From contig OZ234493.1 of assembly GCA_965153455.1 (NCBI GenBank), positions 11,274,213 through 11,338,212 of the forward strand: a stretch of DNA of 64,000 nt, in the 5' to 3' direction. The number at the start of each line of letters is the position of its first letter. Position 1 is the first letter of the stretch. The DNA is from Sphagnum compactum (lineage: Eukaryota; Bryophyta; Sphagnopsida; Sphagnales). A program made the position numbers and the translations under genes. This document shows positions 11,498 to 22,498 of this stretch, piece by piece. The notes below the pieces were generated by a model, which was not told where the DNA came from, did no database searches, and saw only the letters and a program-made list of their open reading frames with translations.

Positions 11498-12827
11498 ATT
11501 CTCTTGCAGAAGAATCTCTAGAAAGTGTAGGAGTTTGCTGCACCCATGTACCATCCCTCTCACTACATGAAACATGGCATGAAGGCAGCAATGGCATGAT
11601 GAGCTTTGATCCATTTTGTTGACATTGAAGAAGGTTTCGTGCTAATAAGATCAATACCACAACAATCAATCTGGTATCATCATCATCATCATCATCATCA
11701 TCTTTGTGAACAAGAATTCAGCAAGAATTATCTGCTTGCTGAATTCTTCTTCCAGCAACCAAAAAGAGAAGAAATGCAGTGGCAGCAATAAGATAAACAA
11801 CAGCCAGCCAGCCCACCAGCCCACAAGCTCCCAGCTTTTGCTAAGAGATTCAAAGAACAGAAAGGAGAAGAGAGATGGGTGTGAGTGGGGGGTGGGGGGA
11901 AGGAGAGACACAAGACTGGCCTACCACCCAAGAAGCAATTCCAGGTAAGTCGGTGACATCCACACTGGAGGAAGACAGAGGCCTGACACTGAGTCCAAGG
12001 ATGGGTACTGTCACAAAGGCGACAGTCAATTGCCCAAGGTAAGGATAGTATGGCACAAACTTGCAGCCGAGTCGGAGCTTGCCTTCAATGCGCAGATTGT
12101 TGCCATACAGCTTCCCTGCTAATCCTAACCCGACTGAAGCTCTCTTCAACTTGGCAATGAGCTCCACCTGCATATCATCAGCTGCAACAAATGAGACATC
12201 CATCTCCATCACCGCATTGTCACCATCTTCTGACACTCGATGCACTCTTACTGATTGTATCACTGGCGGTGAGCTTCCCAGTCTCAAGAAATCTATGACC
12301 AGCTTGTTGAGAGCTCGTGGTTTGTAGTGGCTGAGATTCACATGCAGGCATTCTCCCACCAGCTTTGACAACCATCTCTCCAGCCAACAAGGCCACATCT
12401 CCTGCAGCAAGAAATTGAGCCACATCACAGACTCAGTATCTGTGATCCTCACTCTCTTGGATCTCTTCTCTTCCATTCTGTTCTGCATCTGGATCTTCAA
12501 CCTCTCCTTCTGTACATTGTCCACCTTGTGGAGATAGAAGATGGCAACAATGATGGCAAACGGATAGTTGTAGTGATGATAGCCTGCGATCCACAGCAAT
12601 GACAGCATCAACACCAGATGCAAAAACAGTGGCCATCTCAGAAGAGCTTCGTACAAACTTCCCACCAACTCTCCTTCCCTCTTGTTCCATCTCCTTATGT
12701 GAGGAGGCAGCGGCAAAGGTCCTCCTACATTTCTGTCATCACAATTGCTGCTGCTGCTGCTGTTGTTGTTGTGCACTCCTTGCTGCTGCATTACTGCTGC
12801 TACTCCCTTGCTGCTGCTTGATCTCAT
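9287..12827 (-). CDS. SMP and C2 domain membrane-tethering protein (NTMC2 type 6-like)
   Basis: Six exons: 12827-11925, 11092-10960, 10804-10721, 10562-10378, 10190-9986 and 9873-9287, all GT-AG, giving 698 residues. The start is the first ATG after an in-frame stop. Residues ~66-100 form a hydrophobic hairpin or paired membrane segment. Residues ~130-310 form an SMP (TULIP lipid-transfer) domain with the PYYPYLGQL and DLPGIASW blocks typical of the plant group. Exons 3-5 encode one C2 domain with calcium-ligand aspartates in GLPDPYVK and DRDSFGKDD. The last ~195 residues are Ser/Asn-rich with a basic stretch and no recognised fold. The family works at ER-plasma membrane or other contact sites, binding phospholipids and transferring lipid. 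The closest match I recall is the Arabidopsis NTMC2T6 (At1g53590) group; the exact subtype is inferred. Confidence 0.88.
11448..11495. repeat. (CT)n microsatellite in intron 1
   Basis: Twenty-four CT dinucleotides within intron 1 (11093-11924) of the SMP/C2 gene. A (CAT)n tract follows at 11676-11701 in the same intron. Confidence 0.95.
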
Positions 12828-13937
12828 GTGGCAGCAACCTTCTCCTTGCCACAACTGTTGCAGCAACTACTATACAGGATTTGCAAAAGCAGAATTGGAA
12901 ACCCAATAAACTTGAGAGATTGTTGCAAAAGTGAGCAAGAAGAAATCAGGCAAAGAGGGAATCAGTTATTGTTAACTGTTTTGTTGATTTGGGTATAAGG
13001 AGCTTTGCATTTGTTGGTTCAACCTCTGCTTCTTCTTCAACCTTGCTGCTTCTGCATGAACCTCGACCATGTTTCGAACAACACCAGAAACTCTTTGAAT
13101 GGGTTATGTGGAATCAGTGGCAACAGCTTCAAAACATGCACACAAGCATTCATGCAACACATGGAACAAGAAAATCTCTTTTCACAGCTTTTAGAAATGG
13201 AGATCAAACAAAGTTTCTTGCCAAGTTTTTGCATGATCAAGGAGAATTTTCTTCCTGGTACTCAGAAAAAAGAGATTGCAACAAAAGTTCTCTTCCTGGA
13301 TTTCAGAACCAAGAGCTCAAACAAAAGTCCTTCCTGGGTTTCAGCAACAAGAGATTGAATACAGATGTCTGTCTGTCTGTCTGCCCTCCTACGATGGTCC
13401 AACACAACAGTTGATGCCCATGTTGCTGATTCTGCAGAAACAAAACTGTCTGCTACAACTTCTAGAATTTTTGCAACAACCCAGCAGGAGCCAACCCAAA
13501 CCCCAAACAATCTATCATTCTGCTTGCAAAATTTTATTTTGAGGGAGTTTGCATCTCCATCTTGCTTCTTCTGTCGCTCCCTTACGCCTCAATCCCCAGG
13601 TCAACAAAAAAATTTGGTTCCTTGGAACCATGATAAGCATCATCTTGGCTTGTAGCATCATCTTCTTTCATGGTCACCAGTGAGTTCAATGATGCTTTTT
13701 TCCACAGCTCTCGTGTTTTGTCAACATCTACCACACACAGCGCTTTTGCAAAGCTGACAATTTCAGATGCTCATTGGAAGAGAAAAACTGTGAGAAAGAG
13801 AAAAGCTTTCAAGGAGGAGGATGAGGAGGATGACTAGAACTTCAAACCCATGCCCTTGAAACTACCACAGTAAGTTTGGGATTCAAGCAGGAGGAGACAC
13901 ATGACTCTGGTGCCTGGTGGTAAGGAACCTGACACTG
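12828..13937. other. Spacer between the SMP/C2 gene start and the TDP1 gene end
   Basis: Both neighbouring genes are on the minus strand, so this stretch should hold the 5' leader and promoter of the SMP/C2 gene (left part) and the 3' UTR of TDP1 (right part). Around 13190-13360 there are diverged copies of a ~45-bp motif containing CAACAAAAGT and TTCCTGG-TTTCAG. No coding exon is supported. Confidence 0.5.
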
Positions 13938-16900
13938 TCAGAGTGCTTGTGAGTAGAGTTTCACTGATCGTGGCCAGACCTCGCCATATACATCTGGCTG
14001 ATGATACTGTCGGTCCCATGACCATGGTCTATCTGCCTCACATGGGAAGAAACTGTAAGGATCAAATGCAGAAGCAGACTTTTGATCAACAGAGTTGCTA
14101 TCCATCTATCTATCTATCTATCAAGGTTTGAGCAAATGCTTTCCAGCAATCTACCAAAAGCATTTGGAGGCATTTTACCTTCAGGTCTGTATTTTGTTGG
14201 TGGTAGGGCATAAGGGAGTGGTAGGCGCACTAATACTACACCATCCTGCTGCTCCATTGTTGATCCTCCTTGCTCAACAGATGCACTTCCCTTCCAGCAC
14301 ATTGTGACAAGCTTTGGGTGACGCACAGGTTTCTCCACTTCTTTCTCAGTTTGCTGACCGTTCAACTGCTGCAAAACTCCAATGACTTTTAGATCAGGAT
14401 TGCAGAATTGGCATTTTGAAAGATTGGGTTGCAGCATTAGCATACTAACTTGTTGGACACAGCAAAAAAAAGAACAAAGCTGCTGCCACAACTTGAAAGG
14501 AGACTGAACAAATCCATGACATTTTTTCCCCAAAAGAATTTGCAATCGCAAGAATGGGTGAGAGATCTACCTGTGGCAGCAGTGGGGAGAAGTCTTCCGT
14601 ACATGAGAAGGATGGTGATTCAAACTGAGCTCTGACCAGATGTGGCAGAAATAGCACTCCCAGCTGCACTTTATCCAAATCTAAAGTTCAATACCATGGA
14701 TGACTGACTCACTCAGCCATCTTACACTTAACAAACATGACAAGAACTGGGTGTGGTCATAACCTGTTGAGTGTCACCACCACCCACAAAGTATAAAAGA
14801 CCCATCACACCACAGACACTGCTTATGTAATATACAGATGTTGGGTTTGGATATAAGAAACTGAGTGTTAGATTGCTGTCGTCAACACTGACAAAGAAGG
14901 TCGGAGAAAGAAGAACCTCATAAGAACGAATCATCAGCTGTGACCCGCTTTTTACAAGTGATCCCCATGCAGCTTTGCTCAGATTTGATGATGTCAACAA
15001 AAACCATCTGAAACAAACAAACAAACAACTACTCGCCAACTTAGCATTTGCCCAGAAACGAAAACAGGTGACTGTGTAGCAGAAGATACACGAAGATCCC
15101 ATCTTCTTTGACTTTACTTCTTCGACATAATACTTGCGGAAATAGAAAAAGAGAGTGAAACACTACAGCCAAGGTAATGAGCATTACGCAAGGCATTGAT
15201 CATGGTAGCGCACATAGCTTTTGATGTGGGGCATAGCACGACTGCAATCTCCACACACACATACACAGAAACATACAAGTAGATCTGCATCAGTTACCAT
15301 TTGGCTCAAGGTATCCATGAAAAAATTTCCCAATATGGCAAAAGAGTTGCTAAAGCTGAGGTCTGCAATCATGTAACCTCGAGGCAATGTGCAAAGATCA
15401 CAATCTGATGATGAAGAAGAAGAAGAAGAAGAAGAAGAAGAAATCTACAATCAGCACAACACATACATAAGGAATCTCTACAGGCAGTAAGATTGTTTCC
15501 TTCTGTGTTTTACAAAAACAATTCCATGACTTTCTGCCTCCAACCCAACAACTAACTATTGGGAAAAAATCTTGTGAAAACAGCCTTTACCTTCTACCTG
15601 AATGATCAGCTTGCCAGCGAGACCAGTACTTTGACAAAAAAACTCTTTCCACATTCTTTTGCGGACTTGGAACTGCATTGCCTGCAGCATAGCCCTGCAG
15701 CATTATCAAAGGATTTAAAAGCGTGGGTTTGTTATCCAAGCTGCTGATGTTGACGAGCTTGATGGATGGGTTCTGTGTTTGTTGCATTCAAGTACCTCAA
15801 GGGAACAGCGAATGTCTTCAACAGTGGGCCATATAAACTGGGTTGCACCATGTCCCAAAGGTTCTTTCTCAAATGTGGATCCTGCTTGCATTGATGCTGC
15901 AAGCTCACTTAACCACTTCTCATCTAAAGACCCGAGAGATGAAAACTGCAAACCAGCAACAAACAACCTGAGAGATGAAAACTGCAGACCAGCAACAAAC
16001 AAACAACAAGAGAGATGAAAACTGCAAACCAGCAACAAAAAACCTGAGAGACAAAAACTGCAAACAGCACAAGTGGGCAAGAACATGAGAAATGAAAGAT
16101 GCAAATGTAAATTGCACTGCCCTGGATTACATTAATTTTTGTGGGAAAAAAAAGTGTCTGAAAAATCTGTCAGATACTATGATATGTGCACCTGATACAC
16201 GATGGGAGCACCTTTGAATTCCTGTTCAAAAGACTGCTCTTGCAACACCTTGCGGAGCTTCATGTGTCCCCACTTAGACAGGTTGTGGCCCTGATGATAG
16301 CCTGGGACTGATGCAATCAACCGGACCTGTTGGGGTCCAACATACATTCACACCAAAACACACAATCCTCAAAGTCTTGGATTAGAGGAGGGGGTTATGG
16401 TGGTGATGGTGGTGGAGACTCAAAATGATAGAAAAGCTCTATAATCACCACCACCACACTCCCAATGCAATTTTGCCCCATGACACATCCTGTGAGCTTT
16501 TATGAAGAAAGAAAAATTCCAAGTGCAGTAACTTATCCCTCTGAGCGTAATGGGAAGAGATTGGAACTGCAGCATTGAAAGCTTCTACCCTTTGATACAG
16601 ATGAAAGATAACTTCAAAAAACCATCCAGAAAAAAAAACATGGGGTTTTGTGTTGTTCTTACTGTTGCACTACTGAAATCAAACTTGCGGAAGAATGCAG
16701 CATTGATACGCACTTCACCCTGTTCAGGAAGAACAGTTGTGCATCCTGGCCACTGCCCAGTAAAGTGCTGTTTCTTAGAAAGAGAGGCACTGATCATGAT
16801 TTGCAATTCTTGTACAAAAGATCATGACCCAATACTTCAAAAAAATTGCACACAGAAGTCATGACCCAATACTTCAAAAATTGCACAGAGAAGAGCCATT

Positions 16901-19706
16901 TCAATGCTTCACAAAATTACACACAAAAGTGTCATTTCCTGAGTAAAGACTCGGACAGAAAATTGCACACAAAAAGTACATCATGATCAACCCACCCACA
17001 ATTTCTGTAATCTGATGATAAGGCTTTTTTGGGCAGGATTTTACACTTTACCTCAAGAGCTGTCAGGTACTCCACCAGATCATTTTCAAATACTGAACTC
17101 TTCTTACCCTTGCAGGCATCAGTCTTCCAAGGGAAGTCTTGCATCCAGAGGCCTTGTGACTTGTTATTCCAGTCAACATGTATCAAGTTTGCAGTGTGCA
17201 CAATGACACGCACTCCTGTCGGGTAGACTAACAACATTGCCTTCGAGTGGTGTGTGCCATAGCTTAGCCGTAATGGTGGTTTATAAAGTACCCAATCACG
17301 GGGCTTACTATTCTGCAAAATTTTTGGAAAATTAAAAAACAGTAAAAAAAATCCTCGACACAAACACCAACACTAGTACTACTACTATAAGCATAAAGAA
17401 ATCCAACAAGATCAGGAAACCGAAAAACAAACAAGCTTTAAAGCAGCTCAGGCATTCGGGGAAAACAAAGTTGCAGAAAAGCAAGCATGCCTGAAGAAGC
17501 TCAAGAGACTGGCCACTTTCTCCATGGATGACTACTACTCTTGGCACTTTCCTCAAAAGTGGACAAGCTGAAATCAACAAACAAATCATCAGGAGACAGA
17601 GGGGGAGAGAGAGATGCACAAATGATTTGTTTGTGAATCCAACTGCTTTTTGTGTTACTGAAAAACATGCACACTATCTGCTGATTCCAAAGAAGGTTGA
17701 TACCAATAGAGTATTGACACTGTAGTGCTCACCACCAAGCAGCCAGCCAATGTCCACCATGTAGTTTGATAGCAATGCCACTTGCACTTTGCCCTACAAA
17801 CCCAATTCCGTAATAGGCAATCAGCCAGCCTCTACTGCAAACAATGATGCAAGATTTGTTTGTGTGGTACTTGGGACTATGAGGGCTTGACAATGCAAGA
17901 GGAAGAAAGAACGACTCACTCAGTCTTGATGTTGGGTAGCACTCTAGAGGTATAAGCTAATCAAAAAAGGAAAAGAGGTGAACCCCCCCCAAAAAAAAAA
18001 AAAACAGGTGAGTTTGTTTGTTTCTTCAGGATGTGAAGATTGAGAAAGATGCATAAAAGCAGTGAAAATTGCAGTAGTATAAAACCCAAAGCAATTCTGT
18101 ATCCACCTGCCTCACCTGAATGACATCTCCAATACCAACACACCCTTTATTTGCCCACTGCGGCAAGTTTCTCACACGCATGAGTTGGAAACTGGAGCTC
18201 AGTCTTTGACTTGCCACAGGCTCTTCAGTGCCAGATGCATCCATTTCTATTCCATCCAACTTTGGCGCTTTCACAGAGCAAAGACTGCTTCTTGAGAAGC
18301 CATGTTGATGTGATGACGATGCAAACTGTCCCATTTCCCATCTCTGAGCACAATCTTCTTCTTCCTGTTCATTTCAATTTAGCTCATCAGAAAATTTACT
18401 TTACAAACATAGTCACAGACAGCCCAAGATGTTAGAAAAACTCCACAAAGGACCCAGAATGCTAGAGGCAAAAGAAGATCAGTTTTCTTATTTTGGTGTC
18501 AAGAACAATACCTGCAATGCTCGAGCTATCGCTTCATCTTCCAACACTTGAGATTTCCGTTTCCTCACATTTTCTTCCTCTCCACAAGAAGCCTGGAGAA
18601 ACGTCTCTGAATCTTGTGGTCTGCTACCAAGCACTTGTGTTGTTGGGATGCTCTCCTCCACCTGGAGATGAGGTACCATAATTCCCTCTGCAATCGTGGA
18701 CTGACAAATGGTCTCTGCCTTTTCCTTACTAAGAAATAGGTACCGTCCCTCTTCCTCCTTCACATCCTCTTCTTCATAAACAGCCCTAACTGAGGATGAG
18801 GACTCCATCCCTTGCTGACTGCTGCCTACCAATCTCAAGTCCTTCTCCATTTGGGGCAAGTGCAACTCACTGGTGTGTGCAGTAGTAGAACAACTAAGAA
18901 TGGTCTCTGCCCCTTCCTTACTAACAAGAGCTGATGATGATGGGACTGTTGGTATCAATGTAACATCACATGAATCTGATGTGAGTCTGTACGCTAACTT
19001 CCCCGGCAGAAACTCAATCACATCCCCAACATGCAAAGCTGAACTCATCTGTGGTAAAAGTTTTCTTCTTTCTGATCCAGATCTGACAACCACTGGATTT
19101 TGTCCTTCCTGCAACACCCATTGGAAGGAATGGTTGGCTCCCAACACCCATCTCCATATCTCTTCTCTTCTCTTCTATGCTCTGTGTGTGTGCGTGTGTG
19201 TGTGTGTGTGCGCGCGCTTTAGTCTTCAAGCTCTTCTGTGACTACATTCATGAGAGCTTATTCCAGTATATCTTCCTGAGATAGTTGTTCTCCATGCGGC
19301 AGTTTCCATTTCCTCAAAGAAATGGGTTATTCACTGGAATCAAAAGCATGGAGAAAATGGGTGTCTACAGAATATCTGTGAAAATGAAAAACACATTACT
19401 TACCAACTAAAAGATAATTGTGGCTGGGTCACAGCAGTGCTTATCAATCCACCACACAAGAGGGGGAAAAAAAAAAATGCAACCTACCACAAAAATTTGG
19501 AGATTGCCCTGAGAAGATGCAGTGATGGACACATGCTTACGGCTCACTTGCTTGCTTGAGTTCTTCAAGTCCATGCGACCAATATAGTTTTCCCCTTTGT
19601 GTATATGAATGGGCAAAACTGACGAGTCTGCCAATGTGTTGCCATCCTCTTGTAAGGCTCTCAAGGACCAAAATTGAACCTGCAATGCACCAAAGACAAA
19701 AGGCAT
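13938..19706 (-). CDS. TDP1: Tyrosyl-DNA phosphodiesterase 1 with N-terminal FHA domain
   Basis: Fifteen exons: 19706-19488, 19108-18512, 18364-18116, 17793-17733, 17567-17491, 17312-17052, 16752-16663, 16326-16192, 15945-15796, 15694-15591, 15241-15188, 15007-14917, 14663-14571, 14368-14179 and 14032-13938, giving 821 residues. Residues ~10-110 are an FHA domain with the SRKH phosphothreonine pocket. A ~240-residue acidic/Ser-rich linker follows. The phospholipase-D-like catalytic part has both HKN motifs: H423/K425 in THHSK with TANLIH, and H653/K655 in PHIK with N674 in [11 protein letters not shown]. It ends in PWSWDRQY and VYGEVWP. It hydrolyses topoisomerase I-DNA tyrosyl adducts in nuclear DNA repair, and FHA fusions are known in plant TDP1. 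One intron is GC-AG (donor at 17490) and one acceptor is tandemly repeated. The ATG at 19706 is the nearest start to the FHA domain; upstream coding exons cannot be excluded. Confidence 0.92.
15945..16062 (-). repeat. Tandem repeat of a 3' splice site at TDP1 exon 9
   Basis: Reading the minus strand, the acceptor plus exon start TTTGCAG-TTTTCATCTCTC occurs at 15945 and is repeated with starts at 15981, 16021 and 16057 (spacing 36, 40 and 36 nt; the last copy has TTTTTGTCTCTC). The sequence between the first two has no stop and keeps phase. Use of the distal acceptor would therefore add 12 residues (ending FVAGLQ) before the exon. The two outermost sites shift or break the frame relative to 15981. 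Confidence 0.85.
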
Positions 19707-21290
19707 ATCTAAGAAGCAAATACAAACTGTTCAAAGACAGCATGGACCTCTTATAGCAAGCAGGTGTGTATGCTGGCTGGTCAGATCAGGTTGCCATGTA
19801 GGAAAACAAGAAGATATATTTTCTGGTTCTAGATCCTCATGAGAAGTGAACCTTCCTTGCCCAAAAAAAACAAGCTCTTGGACTAATTACACACAGATTT
19901 GTGCAGATATTACTACTTGCTCCAGTGCAACACAAATTCATGAGGAAAATCATATTCATGAGAAAAAACCAAATGGCAGGAACATCAAACCAATCCCCAC
20001 TTACCATTATCACAATCTGTACACAAAATTGTTGAAGAATCTTTTTTTTGAAAGTTGTGCACATGCAATGTTGAAGAATCTGTTTTTTGAAAGTTGTGCA
20101 CATGCAATGTTGTTGAACCTATGTCAAAATTTGAAGCAAAAAAGGCTTGTTGTCAACAAAGAAGGAAGCTATATTGCCTGCCCAATTGGATTATCCTTGA
20201 TAGCAAACACCCCAATCCATCATCGTCTGTGTGGAATAGTTGAATGCCTGCAAAAAACGATGTTCAGATGCTGTCATAAAAGAGTTTAAACCGATGCCCA
20301 TTTCCTCAAGATTAGAACTATAAGAAGAAATATCATTTCTAGAGAAAGTAGAGATTTGAAACGCACCCATCTTCGGATTAAGAATCCTCTTGCAATAAAT
20401 CTTGTAAAAGAGATTCCAAAGACAGAGACACAAAAACCCAAACATAAATCTTTGTTTCATAGGCAAAAACTGCCAGTTAATTTCAAATAGAAACGTTGAA
20501 GAGTGATAACCTTTTTTTCTCTTCAGAAGACTAAAATTACACTCACTGTACTTTTGAGCTACAAAAGAAATTTCTTGGAGGTATGAAAGGCTTAAGAAAA
20601 TTTAACCCTAAAGATTAAACCCTAAACTGACAATTGAATACTAAAATTTTGTGACAGGATGTGAAATGTTGGAAATTCACATGCTACAAAATTCTGTTAA
20701 TACCATTGCACTGGGATTTAGCCCCCAATCACACTGCCGCAGGGTTAACTTGCAATTTCGTGAACTTGATTCAAGGTCATTCGACACATTTGTTATGATA
20801 TTAAACCCTAACCCTGATCATTCTTTCATTTGGGACAAAATAAACAAGCTGTAATTTCCCATATCTCTCTAAAGATTGCAGAAAGAGAGAGAATCTTCAC
20901 AACAACGCACATTATCCCGGAAATTGCAGAAAAAATCTCCACACAAAAAACATGAGATCCATTGAAATTGCAGACAAATCTCCACAACAAGATAGGAGGA
21001 GGAAAATATTATTATGGGTACCTGCGATCTTCTTGCTTCTTCCATGTGCATCATCTTCATTATGTCCTTGTCCTTGTCCTTTTCCTCCTCCTTTTCCTCC
21101 TTTTTCTTCAGCAACAGAAGCAGCCTTGACTTGCCTGGAGAGACGATGGCATGCAAATACAAAAAATCGCACACAAACCCAATACTACTTTCTACAATCA
21201 CAACACAGAATCTCACTTTCCTCCTCGTGTGCTCAATCACCCACTGCTCAATCATGCGTGCAATAGCTTTGCCTGCAAACAAACAGTGAG
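19707..21290. other. Upstream region of TDP1 with unassigned exon-like sequence
   Basis: The minus strand has exon-like signals: acceptor TTTGTTTGCAG before 21272, a strong donor context AAAGTGAGA near 21216, a coding-like Lys/Gly-rich stretch at about 21035-21135, a donor CAGGTACC at about 21020, and an acceptor TTTTTTGCAG near 20250. I could not join these to the FHA exon in one frame with confidence. They may be untranslated leader exons or a small separate gene. The rest is moderately AT-rich non-coding DNA. Confidence 0.35.
20032..20109. repeat. Tandem duplication, 2 x 39 bp
   Basis: Two adjacent 39-bp copies (20032-20070 and 20071-20109) starting TTGAAGAATC and ending CACATGCAATG, differing by a single base (T versus G) just before the T run. 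Confidence 0.9.
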
Positions 21291-21830
21291 CTGTTGGAGG
21301 GAGGAGTGTAATGGTGTCTCTCCAAGGTTTAGGGTTTCTGGGACAGAGTTCATCCAGACCGCAACAACAAGAACCACAATAAACCCATCCATCCAAATAG
21401 GGCATGCATTTCATCCCCCACAAGAGATTTTTTTTTGGGTTCCCAATAAACAAAATCTCATTCCTTGAGGCCCTCTCACTCCATTTTTTAGGGTTTCTTG
21501 GAATGGGTTCACTCACAAACAACAACAACATCCATCCATCCATTCATCCATCCAAATAGAAAATGGATTTTGTTTTCCACCCCCACCCATAAGCATTTTT
21601 GTCCCTATTTTGTCCCTAGCAACAAAAAATTCCTTCCCTAAGGCCCTCCCACTTGATTTTGGCAAGGTTTAGGGATTTTGGGACAAAAGTTCATCCATTG
21701 ACGACACCAACAATATTCATCCAAATGAAGCAATATTCATCCAAATGAGCCATGCATTTCATCCATCAAATGACAATACATGTCTCTACTAACAAACACT
21801 CTCCTCCCCAATGACCTATCACTCCGCTTT
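21285..21830. repeat. Degenerate tandem array, about three ~180-bp units
   Basis: Three diverged copies share, in order, GGCCCTC-CACT, GGTTTAGGGTTTCTGG or similar, GTTCATCCA, an AACAACAACA-type tract, CATCCAAAT, a GCATGCATTTCATCC block and a TCC-T-CCT-AGGCCC end. TDP1 upstream sequence ends where the array begins, so it may have inserted or expanded at the gene's edge. Confidence 0.6.
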
Positions 21831-22394
21831 AACCAATGTTGGTTGGTTTTCATAATTAGGCAAGTTTAGGTCCAAGTTATAGGTTAGGTTTTAGGGTTTT
21901 TAGACCAATAAATTTTTTTTATTTTATTTTTTTCAAATTGTCATTCAAACATAACGAAACAACCGATCTAAAAAAACTTGAATTAGGAGTGCAATCCCAT
22001 TTTAAACAAGTTCAACTTCTGTAGGTACATTAATACAATTTCAATTTAAAATATATAAACTTGACCTTAAAATTTATACAAGTTATTGCATTTGATTGTA
22101 AATAATTAATATCATGATTACAATGATCTTTATTTTTAAATATGTGCATTAGTTGAATAAACTAATGTCATGCAACCAAAAAATAATAATTATTGTTTAG
22201 TTGTGTGTAATGGAAATGGAATCAAACCATGTCTTAAGCAAATCAACTATAAATTCTTTGTGAAAATGATTAAAATTGAAGGTTTTACAATTCCAAAAAA
22301 CCAATCTCGAGACCAAACCTAAGGCTCCATCAAAAAAAAAAAAAAAAAAAAAAAATTGAGATCAAAGGTTCTCATGAGGGAAACCTTGAAAAAG

Positions 22395-22498
22395 ATTATT
22401 TAATTTCCCTTCAATACTCTCATTTGGTTTCAATATGAGAACCTCGATTATTTAATTTCTCTTCCATATTCTCATTTGATTTCAATATGAGAGAACCT
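22395..22498. repeat. Tandem duplication, 2 x ~51 bp
   Basis: Two adjacent copies start GATTATTTAATTT and run through CTCATTTGRTTTCAATATGAG to GAACCTC. They differ at a few positions. Confidence 0.85.

Noticed and set aside
20869-21543. 224-codon minus-strand ORF as one long exon
   Set aside because: It runs through a degenerate repeat array and several splice-like signals. Only short parts look coding, so I report it as an unresolved exon-like region instead.
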